From Lactococcus hircilactis (GTDB lineage Bacteria; Bacillota; Bacilli; Lactobacillales; Streptococcaceae), in NCBI RefSeq assembly GCF_009601015.1, contig NZ_WITJ01000007.1:62001-126000 (forward strand): a DNA stretch of 64,000 nt, in the 5' to 3' direction. How positions within the stretch are numbered: position 1 is the stretch's first letter; each line of letters begins with the position of its first letter. The translations under genes were made by a program, and so were the position numbers. The notes below the pieces were generated by a model. That model saw only the letters and a list, made by a program, of their open reading frames with translations. It made no database searches and was not told the origin of the DNA. Below are positions 53,583 to 63,102 of the stretch, piece after piece.

Positions 53583-56282
53583 TTGGTAGAAGAACACAAA
53601 AAGATTCAAGACACAACAGCGTTTGAGCAATTGTCATTTTCAGAAACGATGGATGAGCTGGACAGTACAAAAGAAGGATTGAGCACAGAACAAGTCACCA
53701 AACGTCAGCTCGAAGATGGTCCTAACGAATTGTCCGCTGGAAAGAAAAAATCATTGTTCGTCAAATTTTTAGAACAATTTAAGGATTTGATGATCATTAT
53801 TTTAATTGTTGCCGCAATTTTGTCCGTCGTGACAAGTGGGGGACATGATCTTTCGGATGCGCTCATTATCATGTCCGTCGTGATTATCAATGCGATTTTT
53901 GGCGTGTATCAAGAAGGAAAGGCTGAAGCTGCTATTGAGGCGCTTCGAGATATGAGTTCACCTGCGGCACGTGTAAAGCGCGATGGACATGTCCTTGAAA
54001 TTGATAGTAAAGGTCTGGTTCGTGGAGATATTGTCTTACTTGAGGCAGGAGATGTAGTGCCCGCAGATTTGCGACTTTTGGAGTCGGTCAGTCTAAAAAT
54101 TGAGGAAGCGGCGCTAACAGGGGAGTCTGTTCCAGTTGAAAAAGATGCAAATGCTGCTGTCAGTGCTGACAGCGGGATTGGAGATCGGATCAATATGGCT
54201 TATCAAAACGCAAATGTCACTTACGGCCGTGGACTTGGAATTGTGACTGCCATAGGGATGTCAACAGAGGTCGGAAAAATTGCGCAAATGATTGAGTCTG
54301 CTGATGAGACTGAAACTCCGCTTAAACGCAATCTTAATCGGCTTTCCAAAGTCTTGACATGGGCGATTCTTGCCATTGCAGTGGTCACATTTATTGTTCA
54401 TATTTTGCGCTTGGATGTCCTCAACCAAGAAAATGTGTTGGAAGGATTGATGGTTTCTGTTGCGCTCGCAGTTGCGGCGATTCCAGAAGGACTTCCTGCG
54501 ATTGTGACCATTGTCCTTGCTTTAGGAACACAGGTGCTTGCCAAACGAAATTCTATTGTGCGTAAGCTTCCTGCCGTTGAAACATTGGGCTCCACACAGA
54601 TTATTGCCTCAGATAAAACAGGCACATTGACCATGAATCAAATGACCGTCGAAAAAGTACTTAGTAACGGTCAAAGCTTCTCAGCTAAAGATCAAATGCC
54701 AAAAGAAGATATGACGCTTCGCGTGATGAATTTTGCAAACGATACAAAAATTTCACAAGAAGGGGATTTGATTGGGGACCCAACAGAAACGGCATTGGTC
54801 AAATTTGGTCAAGATCAAGGATTTGAACTTCTGTCAGTACTGACAGAAAATCCGCGCGTTGCAGAATTACCTTTTGACAGTGACAGAAAGCTCATGTCAA
54901 CCATTCACAAACTCGAAAATGGGAATTATTTTGTCGCTGTCAAAGGCGCACCAGATCAGCTTTTAAAGCGCGTGACAAAAAAAATAGTCGCTGACGAGAT
55001 CAGTCCACTGACCCAAGACGATCAAAAACAGATCTTATCAGAGAATCACAAGTTGGCACAAGAAGCGCTGCGTGTTTTGATGATGGCTTATAAGTATGTC
55101 GATGCGATTCCGTCAGTACTGACAAGCGAAAATTTGGAAAATGATTTGATTTTTGCTGGTCTTGTTGGGATGATCGATCCAGAGCGACCTGAAGCTTACG
55201 AAGCTGTTCGAGTGGCAAAAGAAGCTGGAATTCGTCCAATCATGATCACTGGTGATCACCAAGATACCGCTCAAGCAATTGCTAAACGTCTTGGGATTAT
55301 TGATGAAAAAGAGAGTGAACGTCACGTGTTGACAGGAGCACAACTTAACGAAATGTCCGATGAGGAGTTCCAAAACAAAGTGGATCAGTACTCGGTTTAT
55401 GCACGCGTTTCTCCAGAACACAAAGTACGTATCGTCAAGGCTTGGCAAAATAAAGACAAAGTCGTTGCAATGACAGGGGACGGAGTTAATGATGCACCAG
55501 CCCTCAAAACTGCTGATATCGGTATTGGTATGGGGATCACAGGAACAGAAGTCTCAAAAGGAGCCTCTGATATGGTGCTTGCAGATGATAATTTTGCAAC
55601 CATTATCGTCGCGATTGAAGAAGGAAGAAAAGTTTTTGCCAACATTCAAAAAACGATTCAATACTTGCTCTCAGCAAATACAGCAGAAGTGTTGACGATT
55701 TTTATAGCAACATTAGCGGGATGGGATGTGATGTTACCAGTACAGCTGCTTTGGATTAATCTAGTAACAGATACTTTTCCTGCGATTGCGCTTGGTGTTG
55801 AGCCAAATGAGCCAGGCAGTATGCAAGAAAAACCACGAGGTAAAAAAGCAAGTTTCTTTAGTAATGGTGTGCTTTCATCTACGATTTATCAAGGCATCAT
55901 ACAAGCTGCACTAACGCTAGGCATTTACGGATTAGCACTTGCTTTTCCAGTTCATGCAGACAATTCTCAAATGATGCACCAAGATGCGTTGACCATGTCT
56001 TTTGCAACACTTGGATTAATTCAACTTTTCCACGCGTTCAATGTTAAATCCATTCATCAATCCATTTTTAAAGTTGGAGCATTCAAATCTAAAACATTTA
56101 ATCTCTCAATCCTCCTTTCTTTTGTTCTCCTTGCTGCAGTCATCATGATTCCGGGATTAAATCGCATTTTCCATGTTTCTCATCTGGATTTGTACCAATG
56201 GATTATGGTGCTCATCGCCTCAGTTTCTGTCGTGATCATTGTAGAAATCGTCAAATTCATTCAACAACAACTGAAAAAATAA
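53583..56282 (+). CDS. P-type cation-transporting ATPase under Mn riboswitch control (YoaB-like)
   Basis: An 899-residue P2-type ATPase from TTG 53583 (GGAGG eight bases upstream; an in-frame TTG 53568 lies before that site). Motifs: LTGESVPVEK in the actuator, IPEGLPA in helix 4, DKTGTLT with the phosphorylated aspartate near 343, KGAPDQLLKR, TGDGVNDAPAL. Overall like SERCA/PMR1-type pumps, which carry Ca2+ or Mn2+. The Mn-sensing riboswitch points to manganese export. Three palindromes lie in frame (54157, 54831, 55110). Confidence 0.92.
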   Translation: MVEEHKKIQDTTAFEQLSFSETMDELDSTKEGLSTEQVTKRQLEDGPNELSAGKKKSLFVKFLEQFKDLMIIILIVAAILSVVTSGGHDLSDALIIMSVVIINAIFGVYQEGKAEAAIEALRDMSSPAARVKRDGHVLEIDSKGLVRGDIVLLEAGDVVPADLRLLESVSLKIEEAALTGESVPVEKDANAAVSADSGIGDRINMAYQNANVTYGRGLGIVTAIGMSTEVGKIAQMIESADETETPLKRNLNRLSKVLTWAILAIAVVTFIVHILRLDVLNQENVLEGLMVSVALAVAAIPEGLPAIVTIVLALGTQVLAKRNSIVRKLPAVETLGSTQIIASDKTGTLTMNQMTVEKVLSNGQSFSAKDQMPKEDMTLRVMNFANDTKISQEGDLIGDPTETALVKFGQDQGFELLSVLTENPRVAELPFDSDRKLMSTIHKLENGNYFVAVKGAPDQLLKRVTKKIVADEISPLTQDDQKQILSENHKLAQEALRVLMMAYKYVDAIPSVLTSENLENDLIFAGLVGMIDPERPEAYEAVRVAKEAGIRPIMITGDHQDTAQAIAKRLGIIDEKESERHVLTGAQLNEMSDEEFQNKVDQYSVYARVSPEHKVRIVKAWQNKDKVVAMTGDGVNDAPALKTADIGIGMGITGTEVSKGASDMVLADDNFATIIVAIEEGRKVFANIQKTIQYLLSANTAEVLTIFIATLAGWDVMLPVQLLWINLVTDTFPAIALGVEPNEPGSMQEKPRGKKASFFSNGVLSSTIYQGIIQAALTLGIYGLALAFPVHADNSQMMHQDALTMSFATLGLIQLFHAFNVKSIHQSIFKVGAFKSKTFNLSILLSFVLLAAVIMIPGLNRIFHVSHLDLYQWIMVLIASVSVVIIVEIVKFIQQQLKK
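54157..54172. repeat. Iterated palindrome copy 22 (TG centre, genic)
   Basis: CTGTCAG-TG-CTGACAG, read as AVSADS in the ATPase. Confidence 0.85.
54831..54846. repeat. Iterated palindrome copy 23 (genic)
   Basis: Perfect CTGTCAGTACTGACAG, read as LLSVLTE in the ATPase. Confidence 0.9.
55110..55125. repeat. Iterated palindrome copy 24 (core only, genic)
   Basis: GTCAGTACTGAC core with changed outer bases, read as PSVLTS in the ATPase. Confidence 0.8.
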
Positions 56283-56303
56283 TAATAAATTTTTGTGACA
56301 GTC

Positions 56304-56332
56304 AACCGCTCGAGTTATCGTGCGGTTTTTTT
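56304..56332 (+). terminator. Terminator after the P-type ATPase
   Basis: AACCGC and GCGGTT around a 12-base loop, followed by T-run. Confidence 0.88.
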
Positions 56333-56517
56333 GTTCTTTCTTCTTTCTTTTTTTGTTTCTATTTTACAAACGTTACAAAAACTATATATTGTGTCTTTTT
56401 AAATAAAAAATAAAAAAATGCACAAGATATAGTGTACAAATCTAAAAAAATTTGATAAAATAAGAGAACGATGACATCAAAAATTGAAGTGATGCACCAC
56501 ACTGGAGGAGAAGCAAA

Positions 56518-58770
56518 ATGAAACTATGGACAGCAAATTTGGATTTGGATGAAAGAATCATGAACGTCATTAAAAGAGATGGACGTTCGGTTCGATTTGA
56601 CGAAGATAAAATTTTCCAAGCGCTCAAAAAAGCCTCCGACCAGATCAACAGCTGGGATGAAGCACAAAAGGATCGGATCGAATCAGTGACAGACCGCGTC
56701 ATTTCAGAAATTTTTAATCGATTTCACGAAAATGTAAAAATTTATGAAATTCAAAATATCGTGGAGCACGAATTGTTAGAAGCTGGCGAAATGGAGCTGG
56801 CACAAGCCTATGTTCGTTATCGAACCATGCGTGATTTTGATCGTAAAAAAGCCACAGATATCAATTTTACAATCGAAAAACTCATTAATCGTGATCGTAC
56901 GGTTGTCAATGAAAATGCCAATAAGGACAGCAATGTTTTTAACACGCAGCGAGATTTGACTGCAGGCGCTGTATCAAAAGCCATCGGATTAAAGATTCTT
57001 CCGCCACACGTTGCCAATGCTCATCAAAAAGGAGAAATTCATTATCATGATCTCGATTATTCTCCTTTTACGACCATGTCAAATTGTTGTTTGATTGATT
57101 TCAAAAATATGTTTGAAAATGGCTTCAAATTGGGAAATGCTCAAGTTGATAGTCCAAAATCCATCCAAACTGCGACCGCACAAGCCAGCCAAATTATCGC
57201 AAATGTCGCAAGTAGCCAATATGGCGGGTGTTCGTTTGACCGTGCCGATGAAGTGCTTGCTCCTTATGCTAAGAAAAACTATGAAAAGCACCTTAAAGAC
57301 GCACAAAAGTGGATTGATGGGGATGAAAAACGCCATCTTTACGCTCAAGAAAAAACCAGAAAAGACATCTATGATGCGATGCAATCCCTTGAATATGAGA
57401 TTAATACTCTTTTCACCTCAAACGGACAAACACCATTCGTTACGGTTGGTTTTGGACTTGGTACAGATTGGTATGCGCGTGAAATCCAAAAAGCTATCTT
57501 GAACGTCCGCATCAAAGGACTTGGAAAAGAACACCGCACGGCGATTTTTCCAAAACTCATCTTTACTTTAAAACGCGGACTCAATCTCGAAGTCGGTACG
57601 CCAAATTATGACATCAAAACTCTCGCGCTTGAATGTTCCACAAAGCGCATGTATCCTGATATTTTGAGCTATGATAAGATTGTTGAACTTACGGGATCCT
57701 TTAAAGCCAGCATGGGTTGTCGCAGTTTTTTGCAAGGCTGGAAAGACGAAAACGGCAACGATGTTACAGCGGGACGCAATAATCTTGGTGTTGTAACGGT
57801 CAATCTTCCTCGTATTGCGCTTGAAGCGGCAGGGGACAAGGAAAAATTTTGGGAAATTTTTAATGAGCGCATTGCAATCGCTAAAGATGCCCTTGTTTTT
57901 CGTGTAGCGCGCACAAAAGAAGCACAACCTAAAAATGCACCGATTCTCTTTATGAATGGTGCACTTGGACGGTTATCAGAAGATCAAGCTGTTGATGAAC
58001 TTTATAAAAATGGCCGTGCGACAGTTTCTTTGGGCTATATCGGGCTTTATGAGGTTGCAACGACCTTCTATGGACCAATCTGGGAAAAAAATCCTGAAGC
58101 CAAAGCATTTACGCTTGATATTGTCAAAAAAATGCACGAAGATTGCGAGATGTGGAGTGATGAGTATGGCTATCATTTCAGTGTTTACAGCACGCCATCT
58201 GAGAGTTTGACGGATCGCTTTTGCCGGATGGACAAGGAAAAATTTGGCTCGATTCCTGACATTACTGAAAAAGATTACTACACCAATAGTTTTCACTACG
58301 ACATTCGCAAAAATCCGACCCCTTTTGAAAAACTTGATTTTGAAAAAGACTATCCTGTCTATGCCAATGGTGGCTTTATCCACTATTGTGAATATCCGAT
58401 GATTCAGCAAAATCCAAAAGCGCTCGAAGCCGTCTGGGATTATGCGTATGATCGGATTGGATATTTGGGGACGAATGCGCCGATTGATCATTGCTATGCC
58501 TGTGGTTTTGAAGGAGATTTTGCTCCAACTGAACGCGGATTTAAATGTCCACAATGTGGCAATACAGATCCAAAAACGTGTGATGTTGTTAAACGGACCT
58601 GTGGTTATCTTGGAAATCCACAAGCACGTCCGATGGTGCATGGGCGTCACTCTGAAATTACGAGTCGCGTAAAACACATGAATGGCTCAGTGGGAAGCCT
58701 AAATAACGGAACAATACTTGATTCTGAAACGATTGATGAGGCGAAATCTAAGTATTTTGTAGAAAAATAA
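56518..58770 (+). CDS. nrdD: Anaerobic ribonucleoside-triphosphate reductase NrdD
   Basis: Glycyl-radical enzyme making deoxyribonucleotides without oxygen. The 750-residue protein begins with an ATP-cone (VIKRDGRSVRFDEDKI, about 20-110). The C-terminus has the zinc ribbon CYACGFEGDF...CPQCGNTDP and the glycyl-radical loop RTCGYLGNPQARP. GGAGGAG ribosome site. The radical is installed by NrdG, encoded two genes later. Confidence 0.96.
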   Translation: MKLWTANLDLDERIMNVIKRDGRSVRFDEDKIFQALKKASDQINSWDEAQKDRIESVTDRVISEIFNRFHENVKIYEIQNIVEHELLEAGEMELAQAYVRYRTMRDFDRKKATDINFTIEKLINRDRTVVNENANKDSNVFNTQRDLTAGAVSKAIGLKILPPHVANAHQKGEIHYHDLDYSPFTTMSNCCLIDFKNMFENGFKLGNAQVDSPKSIQTATAQASQIIANVASSQYGGCSFDRADEVLAPYAKKNYEKHLKDAQKWIDGDEKRHLYAQEKTRKDIYDAMQSLEYEINTLFTSNGQTPFVTVGFGLGTDWYAREIQKAILNVRIKGLGKEHRTAIFPKLIFTLKRGLNLEVGTPNYDIKTLALECSTKRMYPDILSYDKIVELTGSFKASMGCRSFLQGWKDENGNDVTAGRNNLGVVTVNLPRIALEAAGDKEKFWEIFNERIAIAKDALVFRVARTKEAQPKNAPILFMNGALGRLSEDQAVDELYKNGRATVSLGYIGLYEVATTFYGPIWEKNPEAKAFTLDIVKKMHEDCEMWSDEYGYHFSVYSTPSESLTDRFCRMDKEKFGSIPDITEKDYYTNSFHYDIRKNPTPFEKLDFEKDYPVYANGGFIHYCEYPMIQQNPKALEAVWDYAYDRIGYLGTNAPIDHCYACGFEGDFAPTERGFKCPQCGNTDPKTCDVVKRTCGYLGNPQARPMVHGRHSEITSRVKHMNGSVGSLNNGTILDSETIDEAKSKYFVEK

Positions 58771-58817
58771 GACGTAAAGCTCATCGACAGTGCCAAGCAA
58801 AAGTGTAAGGAGAAAAA

Positions 58818-59795
58818 ATGGCCATTAAGACGCTCGTTTTGACGAACACATGGATGACAGAACGCTTTACAAGGGAGTTGTCAGCGCTATTAGCAAAAAA
58901 TGAAACGTATGATGTCACATTCAAATCACAAGATGCGTTGACGGAATCAGATTTTGAATCAACGGAAGTATTGATTGCGATACCATCACCAGAAATTCTT
59001 GGAAAATTTAAACAATTAAGGTGGTTACAACTTTTTTCCGCAGGGACAAACGGCTACACGCAGGGAGCAAATTTTCCAGAACATGTCGTGTTGACAAATG
59101 CTTCAGGAACTTATGGATTGACGATTTCAGAGCACATGTTAGCGATGACGTTGAGCATGATGAGAAAATTTCCAGTGTACATGGATCAACAAAAACAAGA
59201 AATCTGGAAAAACGCTGGGGAATTACAGTCCATTGCTGGAGCAACTGTTTTGGTCCATGGTCTTGGCGATATTGGTGGACATTTTGCACAAAAAGTGAAG
59301 GCACTTGGTGCGCATGTGATTGCAGTAAAACGTGTCGTTTATGGCGATGAAGCATACGCGGATGAAGTTTACGATGAAAATGAGCTAGAGCATGTCTTAC
59401 CACGTGCAGATGTGATTGCCTCAAGTGTGCCAGGGACAAAGGAGACCTATCATCTTTTTGATGCGACTAAATTTTCATTGATGAAATCCTCAGCGATTTT
59501 TATTAATGTTGGTAGAGGTGAGAACGTTGATTTAGAGGCCTTATGTGATGCTTTGAACACTCAAAAATTGGCTGGTGCAGGACTTGATGTGACTGATCCA
59601 GAGCCTTTGCCAAAGGGACACCGGGCGTGGCATACGAAAAATCTCTTACTTACGCCACACGCTTCAGGAGGATTTACATTAGCAGAGACAAGACGTCGTT
59701 TTCTTGCGATTTTACAAGATAATCTCACGCGTTTTGAGACAGGACGTCCGCTAAACAATGTGGTGGACATGAAAACAGGATACAAAAAGAAATGA
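58818..59795 (+). CDS. D-isomer-specific 2-hydroxyacid dehydrogenase family protein
   Basis: A 325-residue NAD(P)-dependent dehydrogenase. GATVLVHGLGDIGGHFAQKVKALG is the cofactor Rossmann motif (G-x-G-x-x-G, written from about residue 135). FINVGRGENVDLEAL and LTPHASGGF contain the catalytic-site region, with arginine and histidine in the usual places. It overlaps nrdG by four bases and starts 47 bases after nrdD behind AAGGAG, so the three are co-transcribed. The substrate is unknown, and its place inside the nrdDG pair is unusual. Confidence 0.88.
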   Translation: MAIKTLVLTNTWMTERFTRELSALLAKNETYDVTFKSQDALTESDFESTEVLIAIPSPEILGKFKQLRWLQLFSAGTNGYTQGANFPEHVVLTNASGTYGLTISEHMLAMTLSMMRKFPVYMDQQKQEIWKNAGELQSIAGATVLVHGLGDIGGHFAQKVKALGAHVIAVKRVVYGDEAYADEVYDENELEHVLPRADVIASSVPGTKETYHLFDATKFSLMKSSAIFINVGRGENVDLEALCDALNTQKLAGAGLDVTDPEPLPKGHRAWHTKNLLLTPHASGGFTLAETRRRFLAILQDNLTRFETGRPLNNVVDMKTGYKKK

Positions 59796-60391
59796 ACAAT
59801 CCAAAACCAAAAGAATGGCAGGCACAAGAACTTTCAAAACATTATATTGCCGATTATAAACCATTTAATTTTGTGGATGGTGAAGGGGTGCGCTGCTCTC
59901 TTTATGTGAGTGGCTGCCTTTTTCACTGTGAAGGCTGCTATAATCAAGCAACGTGGAATTTCCAATATGGAACACCCTACACTGATGCGCTTGAAGCACG
60001 GATTATGGCTGATCTTGCCCAACCTTACGTCCAAGGATTGACGCTTTTGGGCGGAGAACCGTTTTTGAACACGCCATTCTTGATTCCCTTACTGCAGCGG
60101 ATTCGCCGTGAATTGCCCAACAAGGACATTTGGAGTTGGAGCGGCTACACGTGGGAAGAATTACAAGAAGAGACGGATGATAAGCTTGAGATGCTTTCTC
60201 TTATTGATATTTTAGTGGATGGTCGATTTGACCTGAGTAAAAAAAATTTACTTTTACAATTTCGAGGATCCTCGAATCAGCGCATTATTGATGTAAAGAA
60301 ATCTGTTGAAAAAAATCAGGTCATCATTTGGGATAAACTCAATGATGGAGAGACTTACCAAGAACAAATTCATAAAGAAAAACTCATTTGA
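59792..60391 (+). CDS. nrdG: Anaerobic ribonucleotide reductase activating protein NrdG
   Basis: Radical SAM enzyme that generates the glycyl radical on NrdD. CLFHCEGCYNQATW holds the CxxxCxxC iron-sulfur motif (about residues 44-51), followed by LTLLGGEPFLN and the IWSWSGYTWEEL stretch. The 199-residue length is typical. It overlaps the dehydrogenase gene upstream. Confidence 0.95.
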   Translation: MNNPKPKEWQAQELSKHYIADYKPFNFVDGEGVRCSLYVSGCLFHCEGCYNQATWNFQYGTPYTDALEARIMADLAQPYVQGLTLLGGEPFLNTPFLIPLLQRIRRELPNKDIWSWSGYTWEELQEETDDKLEMLSLIDILVDGRFDLSKKNLLLQFRGSSNQRIIDVKKSVEKNQVIIWDKLNDGETYQEQIHKEKLI

Positions 60392-60416
60392 ACAAGAAAT
60401 TTCACCGAACAAAAAT

Positions 60417-60432
60417 CTGTCAGTACTGACAA
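60417..60432. repeat. Iterated palindrome copy 25 (intergenic)
   Basis: CTGTCAGTACTGACAA after nrdG, followed by a T-run. Confidence 0.87.
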
Positions 60433-60537
60433 AGTTTCTTTTTTTTGATAAAATAGACTGTAACGTTCAAAACGTATGAAATTGCATCAGAAATGCTCAA
60501 AAACGAGTGGATCAATTTTATTTAAGATTTTGTCACT

Positions 60538-60625
60538 GGAGAGATGTCCGAGTGGTCGAAGGAGCACGCCTGGAAAGTGTGTAAACGTCAAAAGCGTTTC
60601 GGGGGTTCGAATCCCCTTCTCTCCT
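60538..60625 (+). tRNA. tRNA-Ser (GGA anticodon)
   Basis: Acceptor stem GGAGAGA pairs with TCTCTCC; anticodon stem CACGC/GTGTG holds loop CTGGAAA with anticodon GGA; a long variable arm (GTAAACGTC...GCGTTTC) is typical of serine tRNA; T-arm GGGGGTTCGAATCCCC. CCA is not encoded. Confidence 0.95.
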
Positions 60626-60629
60626 TTAA

Positions 60630-60655
60630 AAAAACGCTCACTGGGGGCGTTTTTT
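60630..60655 (+). terminator. Terminator after tRNA-Ser
   Basis: AAAACGC and GGCGTTTT around a short loop, T-run. Confidence 0.82.
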
Positions 60656-60668
60656 GTTTATAAAAATA

Positions 60669-60684
60669 TTGTCAGTACTGACAA
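60669..60684. repeat. Iterated palindrome copy 26 (intergenic)
   Basis: TTGTCAGTACTGACAA between tRNA-Ser and the DUF2325-like gene. Confidence 0.87.
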
Positions 60685-60729
60685 GAAAATAAGCTAAACG
60701 TTGGATTTAAATGAAAGAAGAAAAGGTGT

Positions 60730-61236
60730 ATGGTCAAGGTTTTAGTGATTTGTGAGTCAGGATACTGGCGTGATTTGAGAGAAGCATTAGCACGTGTGGA
60801 CTGCGAATTTTTAGGATTTGACAAGAAAAAACCACACCGTCAAGAAATCGATCAATTGGTCACAAAAGCGGATTTTGTGATGATTAGAAATCTTAATGTC
60901 GCGCATCATTCGGTTCGATTTGCAAAAGAGGCGGCAAAAGCGAGTGAGACACCTTTTTGGGTTGGACGGAATTTTGGTGCAGAAAAAATGATTGAATTGC
61001 TAAAAACGACGTTTCCAAATGAGGATTTTTCGATTTCAACTTCCAAAAACGAGAAAATAAAAGAAAAAAAACAAGTAAAATCAAAAAATAAAAAAGTGCA
61101 AAAGTTAGTGTCAGCTGCGCCAAGAGAAATCATACAACCTAAAAGTAGCAAGAAAAATCTAGCGCTTAAATCTCAATTGAAGGGTGTTTTTATTGAAGAA
61201 GATGAAATTGATTTTGAAAAAATGTTTAAACGCTGA
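60730..61236 (+). CDS. DUF2325-like protein
   Basis: A 168-residue soluble protein. The first ~95 residues (VLVICESGYWRDLREAL, then DFVMIRNLNVAHHSVRFAKEAAKASETPFWVG) look like a DUF2325 domain. A Lys-rich linker (about 112-140) and an acidic tail EEDEIDFEKMFKR follow. The domain's function is not established. Weak ribosome site AAGAAAAGG. Confidence 0.75.
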   Translation: MVKVLVICESGYWRDLREALARVDCEFLGFDKKKPHRQEIDQLVTKADFVMIRNLNVAHHSVRFAKEAAKASETPFWVGRNFGAEKMIELLKTTFPNEDFSISTSKNEKIKEKKQVKSKNKKVQKLVSAAPREIIQPKSSKKNLALKSQLKGVFIEEDEIDFEKMFKR

Positions 61237-61294
61237 AAATTAAAAGTTTAAAGCGCATACAAAGAAGAAGTTTGTGACAGAACATTCTAAAATT

Positions 61295-61313
61295 TGATAT
61301 AATGAGATTTATG
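61295..61313 (+). promoter_or_regulatory. Extended -10 close to the ecfA1 start (leaderless candidate 6)
   Basis: TGaTATAAT ends at 61303, seven bases before ATG 61311; no Shine-Dalgarno. ATG 61302 overlaps the -10 itself and cannot be the start. Confidence 0.65.
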
Positions 61314-62147
61314 AATAAAATTCTTGAAGTTGAAAATTTACATTTTAAATATGATAAAACACAAGAAGTCGAGCAATTGAGTGGCGTGAATTTTTATGTT
61401 GCGCGCGGGGAATGGGTTTCGATTATTGGTAAAAACGGTTCTGGAAAATCAACGACAGCACGTCTGATTGATGGCCTTCTTGAAGGATTTACAGGATCGG
61501 TGAAAATTGACAATGTGCTTTTGTCACAAGAAAACGTTTGGACCTTGCGTAAAAAAATCGGTATGGTTTTTCAAAATCCAGATAATCAATTTGTTGGTGC
61601 TACGGTTGAGGATGATGTGGCTTTTGGAATGGAAAATCAAGGCATTGCGCGTGATGAGATGAAACGTCGTGTTGATGAAGCGTTACTTGCGGTCAACATG
61701 CAAGCGTTCAAATCAAAAGAGCCTGCGCGCCTTTCTGGCGGACAAAAACAACGTGTTGCGATTGCAGGAATGATTGCATTGCGTCCAGAAATCATTATTT
61801 TGGATGAAAGTACGTCGATGCTTGATCCTACGGGACGTGATGAGATGATGCGCGTGATTCATGAGATTAAAGACAAGTTTAAACTAACTGTACTTTCAAT
61901 CACACACGATCTTGACGAAGCCGCACATTCGGATCGAATCATTGTGATGAATGAAGGAAAAATTGTTCAAATTGCTGAACCTGAAGTGCTGTTTTCTTCT
62001 AACAAAGATATGGTCGAAATCGGGTTAGATGTGCCATTTACGACAAACTTAATGACAGATTTGGAGCGTCACGGTTTTGATTTACCAAAAGCTTATATGG
62101 ACGAGACACAGTTGGCTGATCAGTTAGCCAAACGGTTGAAAGTGTAA
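61311..62147 (+). CDS. ecfA1: Energy-coupling factor transporter ATPase EcfA1
   Basis: One of the two ATPases of the shared vitamin-uptake ECF module. About 278 residues from ATG 61311. Walker A is GKNGSGKSTT, Q-loop VFQNPDNQFVGATVEDDVAFG (typical of EcfA1), signature RLSGGQKQRVAIAG, Walker B IIILDESTSMLDP. It is followed by ecfA2 and ecfT, whose partners are S-components encoded elsewhere. Confidence 0.95.
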   Translation: MNKILEVENLHFKYDKTQEVEQLSGVNFYVARGEWVSIIGKNGSGKSTTARLIDGLLEGFTGSVKIDNVLLSQENVWTLRKKIGMVFQNPDNQFVGATVEDDVAFGMENQGIARDEMKRRVDEALLAVNMQAFKSKEPARLSGGQKQRVAIAGMIALRPEIIILDESTSMLDPTGRDEMMRVIHEIKDKFKLTVLSITHDLDEAAHSDRIIVMNEGKIVQIAEPEVLFSSNKDMVEIGLDVPFTTNLMTDLERHGFDLPKAYMDETQLADQLAKRLKV

Positions 62148-62168
62148 GGACAGATTCATTTAAAACGC

Positions 62169-62194
62169 TAAGCTGTTTTTATAAAAGCAGCTTA
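62169..62194. other. Inverted repeat between ecfA1 and ecfA2
   Basis: TAAGCTG and CAGCTTA around a 12-base AT-rich centre in the 88-base gap. No T-run follows; it may be a processing or attenuation hairpin. Confidence 0.45.
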
Positions 62195-62235
62195 AGCACG
62201 AAACTATTGAATAGGAATTCATCAAAAAATAAAAA

Positions 62236-63102
62236 ATGATAAAATTTGAAAAAGTAAATTTCACCTATCAGGAAAATACACCGTTTGCGAGTCGTGCGTT
62301 GTTTGATATTGATATGGAAATTCAAAAAGGTTCCTACACTGCTGTGATTGGACATACAGGTTCTGGGAAGTCAACACTCATGCAGCATTTCAATGGCTTG
62401 GTTAAGCCCACAAAAGGGACGGTCACGATTTTTGATGTTGTGATTACAAATGCCAGTAAAGCTAAAGAAATCAAACCTGTAAGAAAGAAAGTTGGCGTGG
62501 TTTTTCAATTTCCAGAAGCGCAGCTTTTTGAGGAAACGGTATTAAAAGATGTCGCTTTTGGCCCAAAAAACTTTGGGGTGACGGAAGATGAAGCCCTGAA
62601 AACAGCACGTGAAAAGTTGACACTTGTTGGACTTGCAGAAGAATTTTGGGAAAAATCTCCGTTTGAGCTTTCAGGAGGGCAAATGCGTCGTGTTGCGATT
62701 GCTGGGATTCTTGCGATGAATCCAGAAGTTCTGGTGCTTGATGAGCCAACAGCAGGATTAGATCCAAAAGCGCGCATTGAGATGATGACGTTATTTGAGG
62801 GCATTCATGCGAGTGGACAGACCGTTGTTCTTGTAACACATTTGATGGATGATGTCGCCAATTATGCTGATTTTGTGTATGTGCTTGAAAAGGGACGTGT
62901 GATTGATTCTGGAAGACCTAAAGCGGTGTTTCAAAACGTTGATTTTTTGAAAGCACATGAACTTGGTGTCCCTAAAGCAACGGAATTTGCGGTTGCATTG
63001 CAACAACGTGGGATTGAATTTGACACACTTCCGATTACGCGCGCGGAACTTGTGGAGGATTTAGTACGACTTCATCAGGAAAATGGAGGTGAGGTAAAAT
63101 GA
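62236..63102 (+). CDS. ecfA2: Energy-coupling factor transporter ATPase EcfA2
   Basis: A 288-residue ATPase: Walker [12 protein letters not shown]-loop [23 protein letters not shown] (the Q-F-P-E variant is typical of EcfA2), signature [14 protein letters not shown], Walker [14 protein letters not shown]. It overlaps ecfT by four bases. The ribosome site is weak. Confidence 0.95.
   Translation: MIKFEKVNFTYQENTPFASRALFDIDMEIQKGSYTAVIGHTGSGKSTLMQHFNGLVKPTKGTVTIFDVVITNASKAKEIKPVRKKVGVVFQFPEAQLFEETVLKDVAFGPKNFGVTEDEALKTAREKLTLVGLAEEFWEKSPFELSGGQMRRVAIAGILAMNPEVLVLDEPTAGLDPKARIEMMTLFEGIHASGQTVVLVTHLMDDVANYADFVYVLEKGRVIDSGRPKAVFQNVDFLKAHELGVPKATEFAVALQQRGIEFDTLPITRAELVEDLVRLHQENGGEVK

Noticed and set aside
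58875-58892. TTGTCAGCGCTATTAG in the dehydrogenase gene
   Set aside because: Left arm only; not counted as a palindrome copy.
60476-60697. Open frame of 73 codons containing CPSGRRSTPGKC
   Set aside because: It is the translation of the tRNA-Ser gene and its flanks; such frames are a known artefact of tRNA-Ser.
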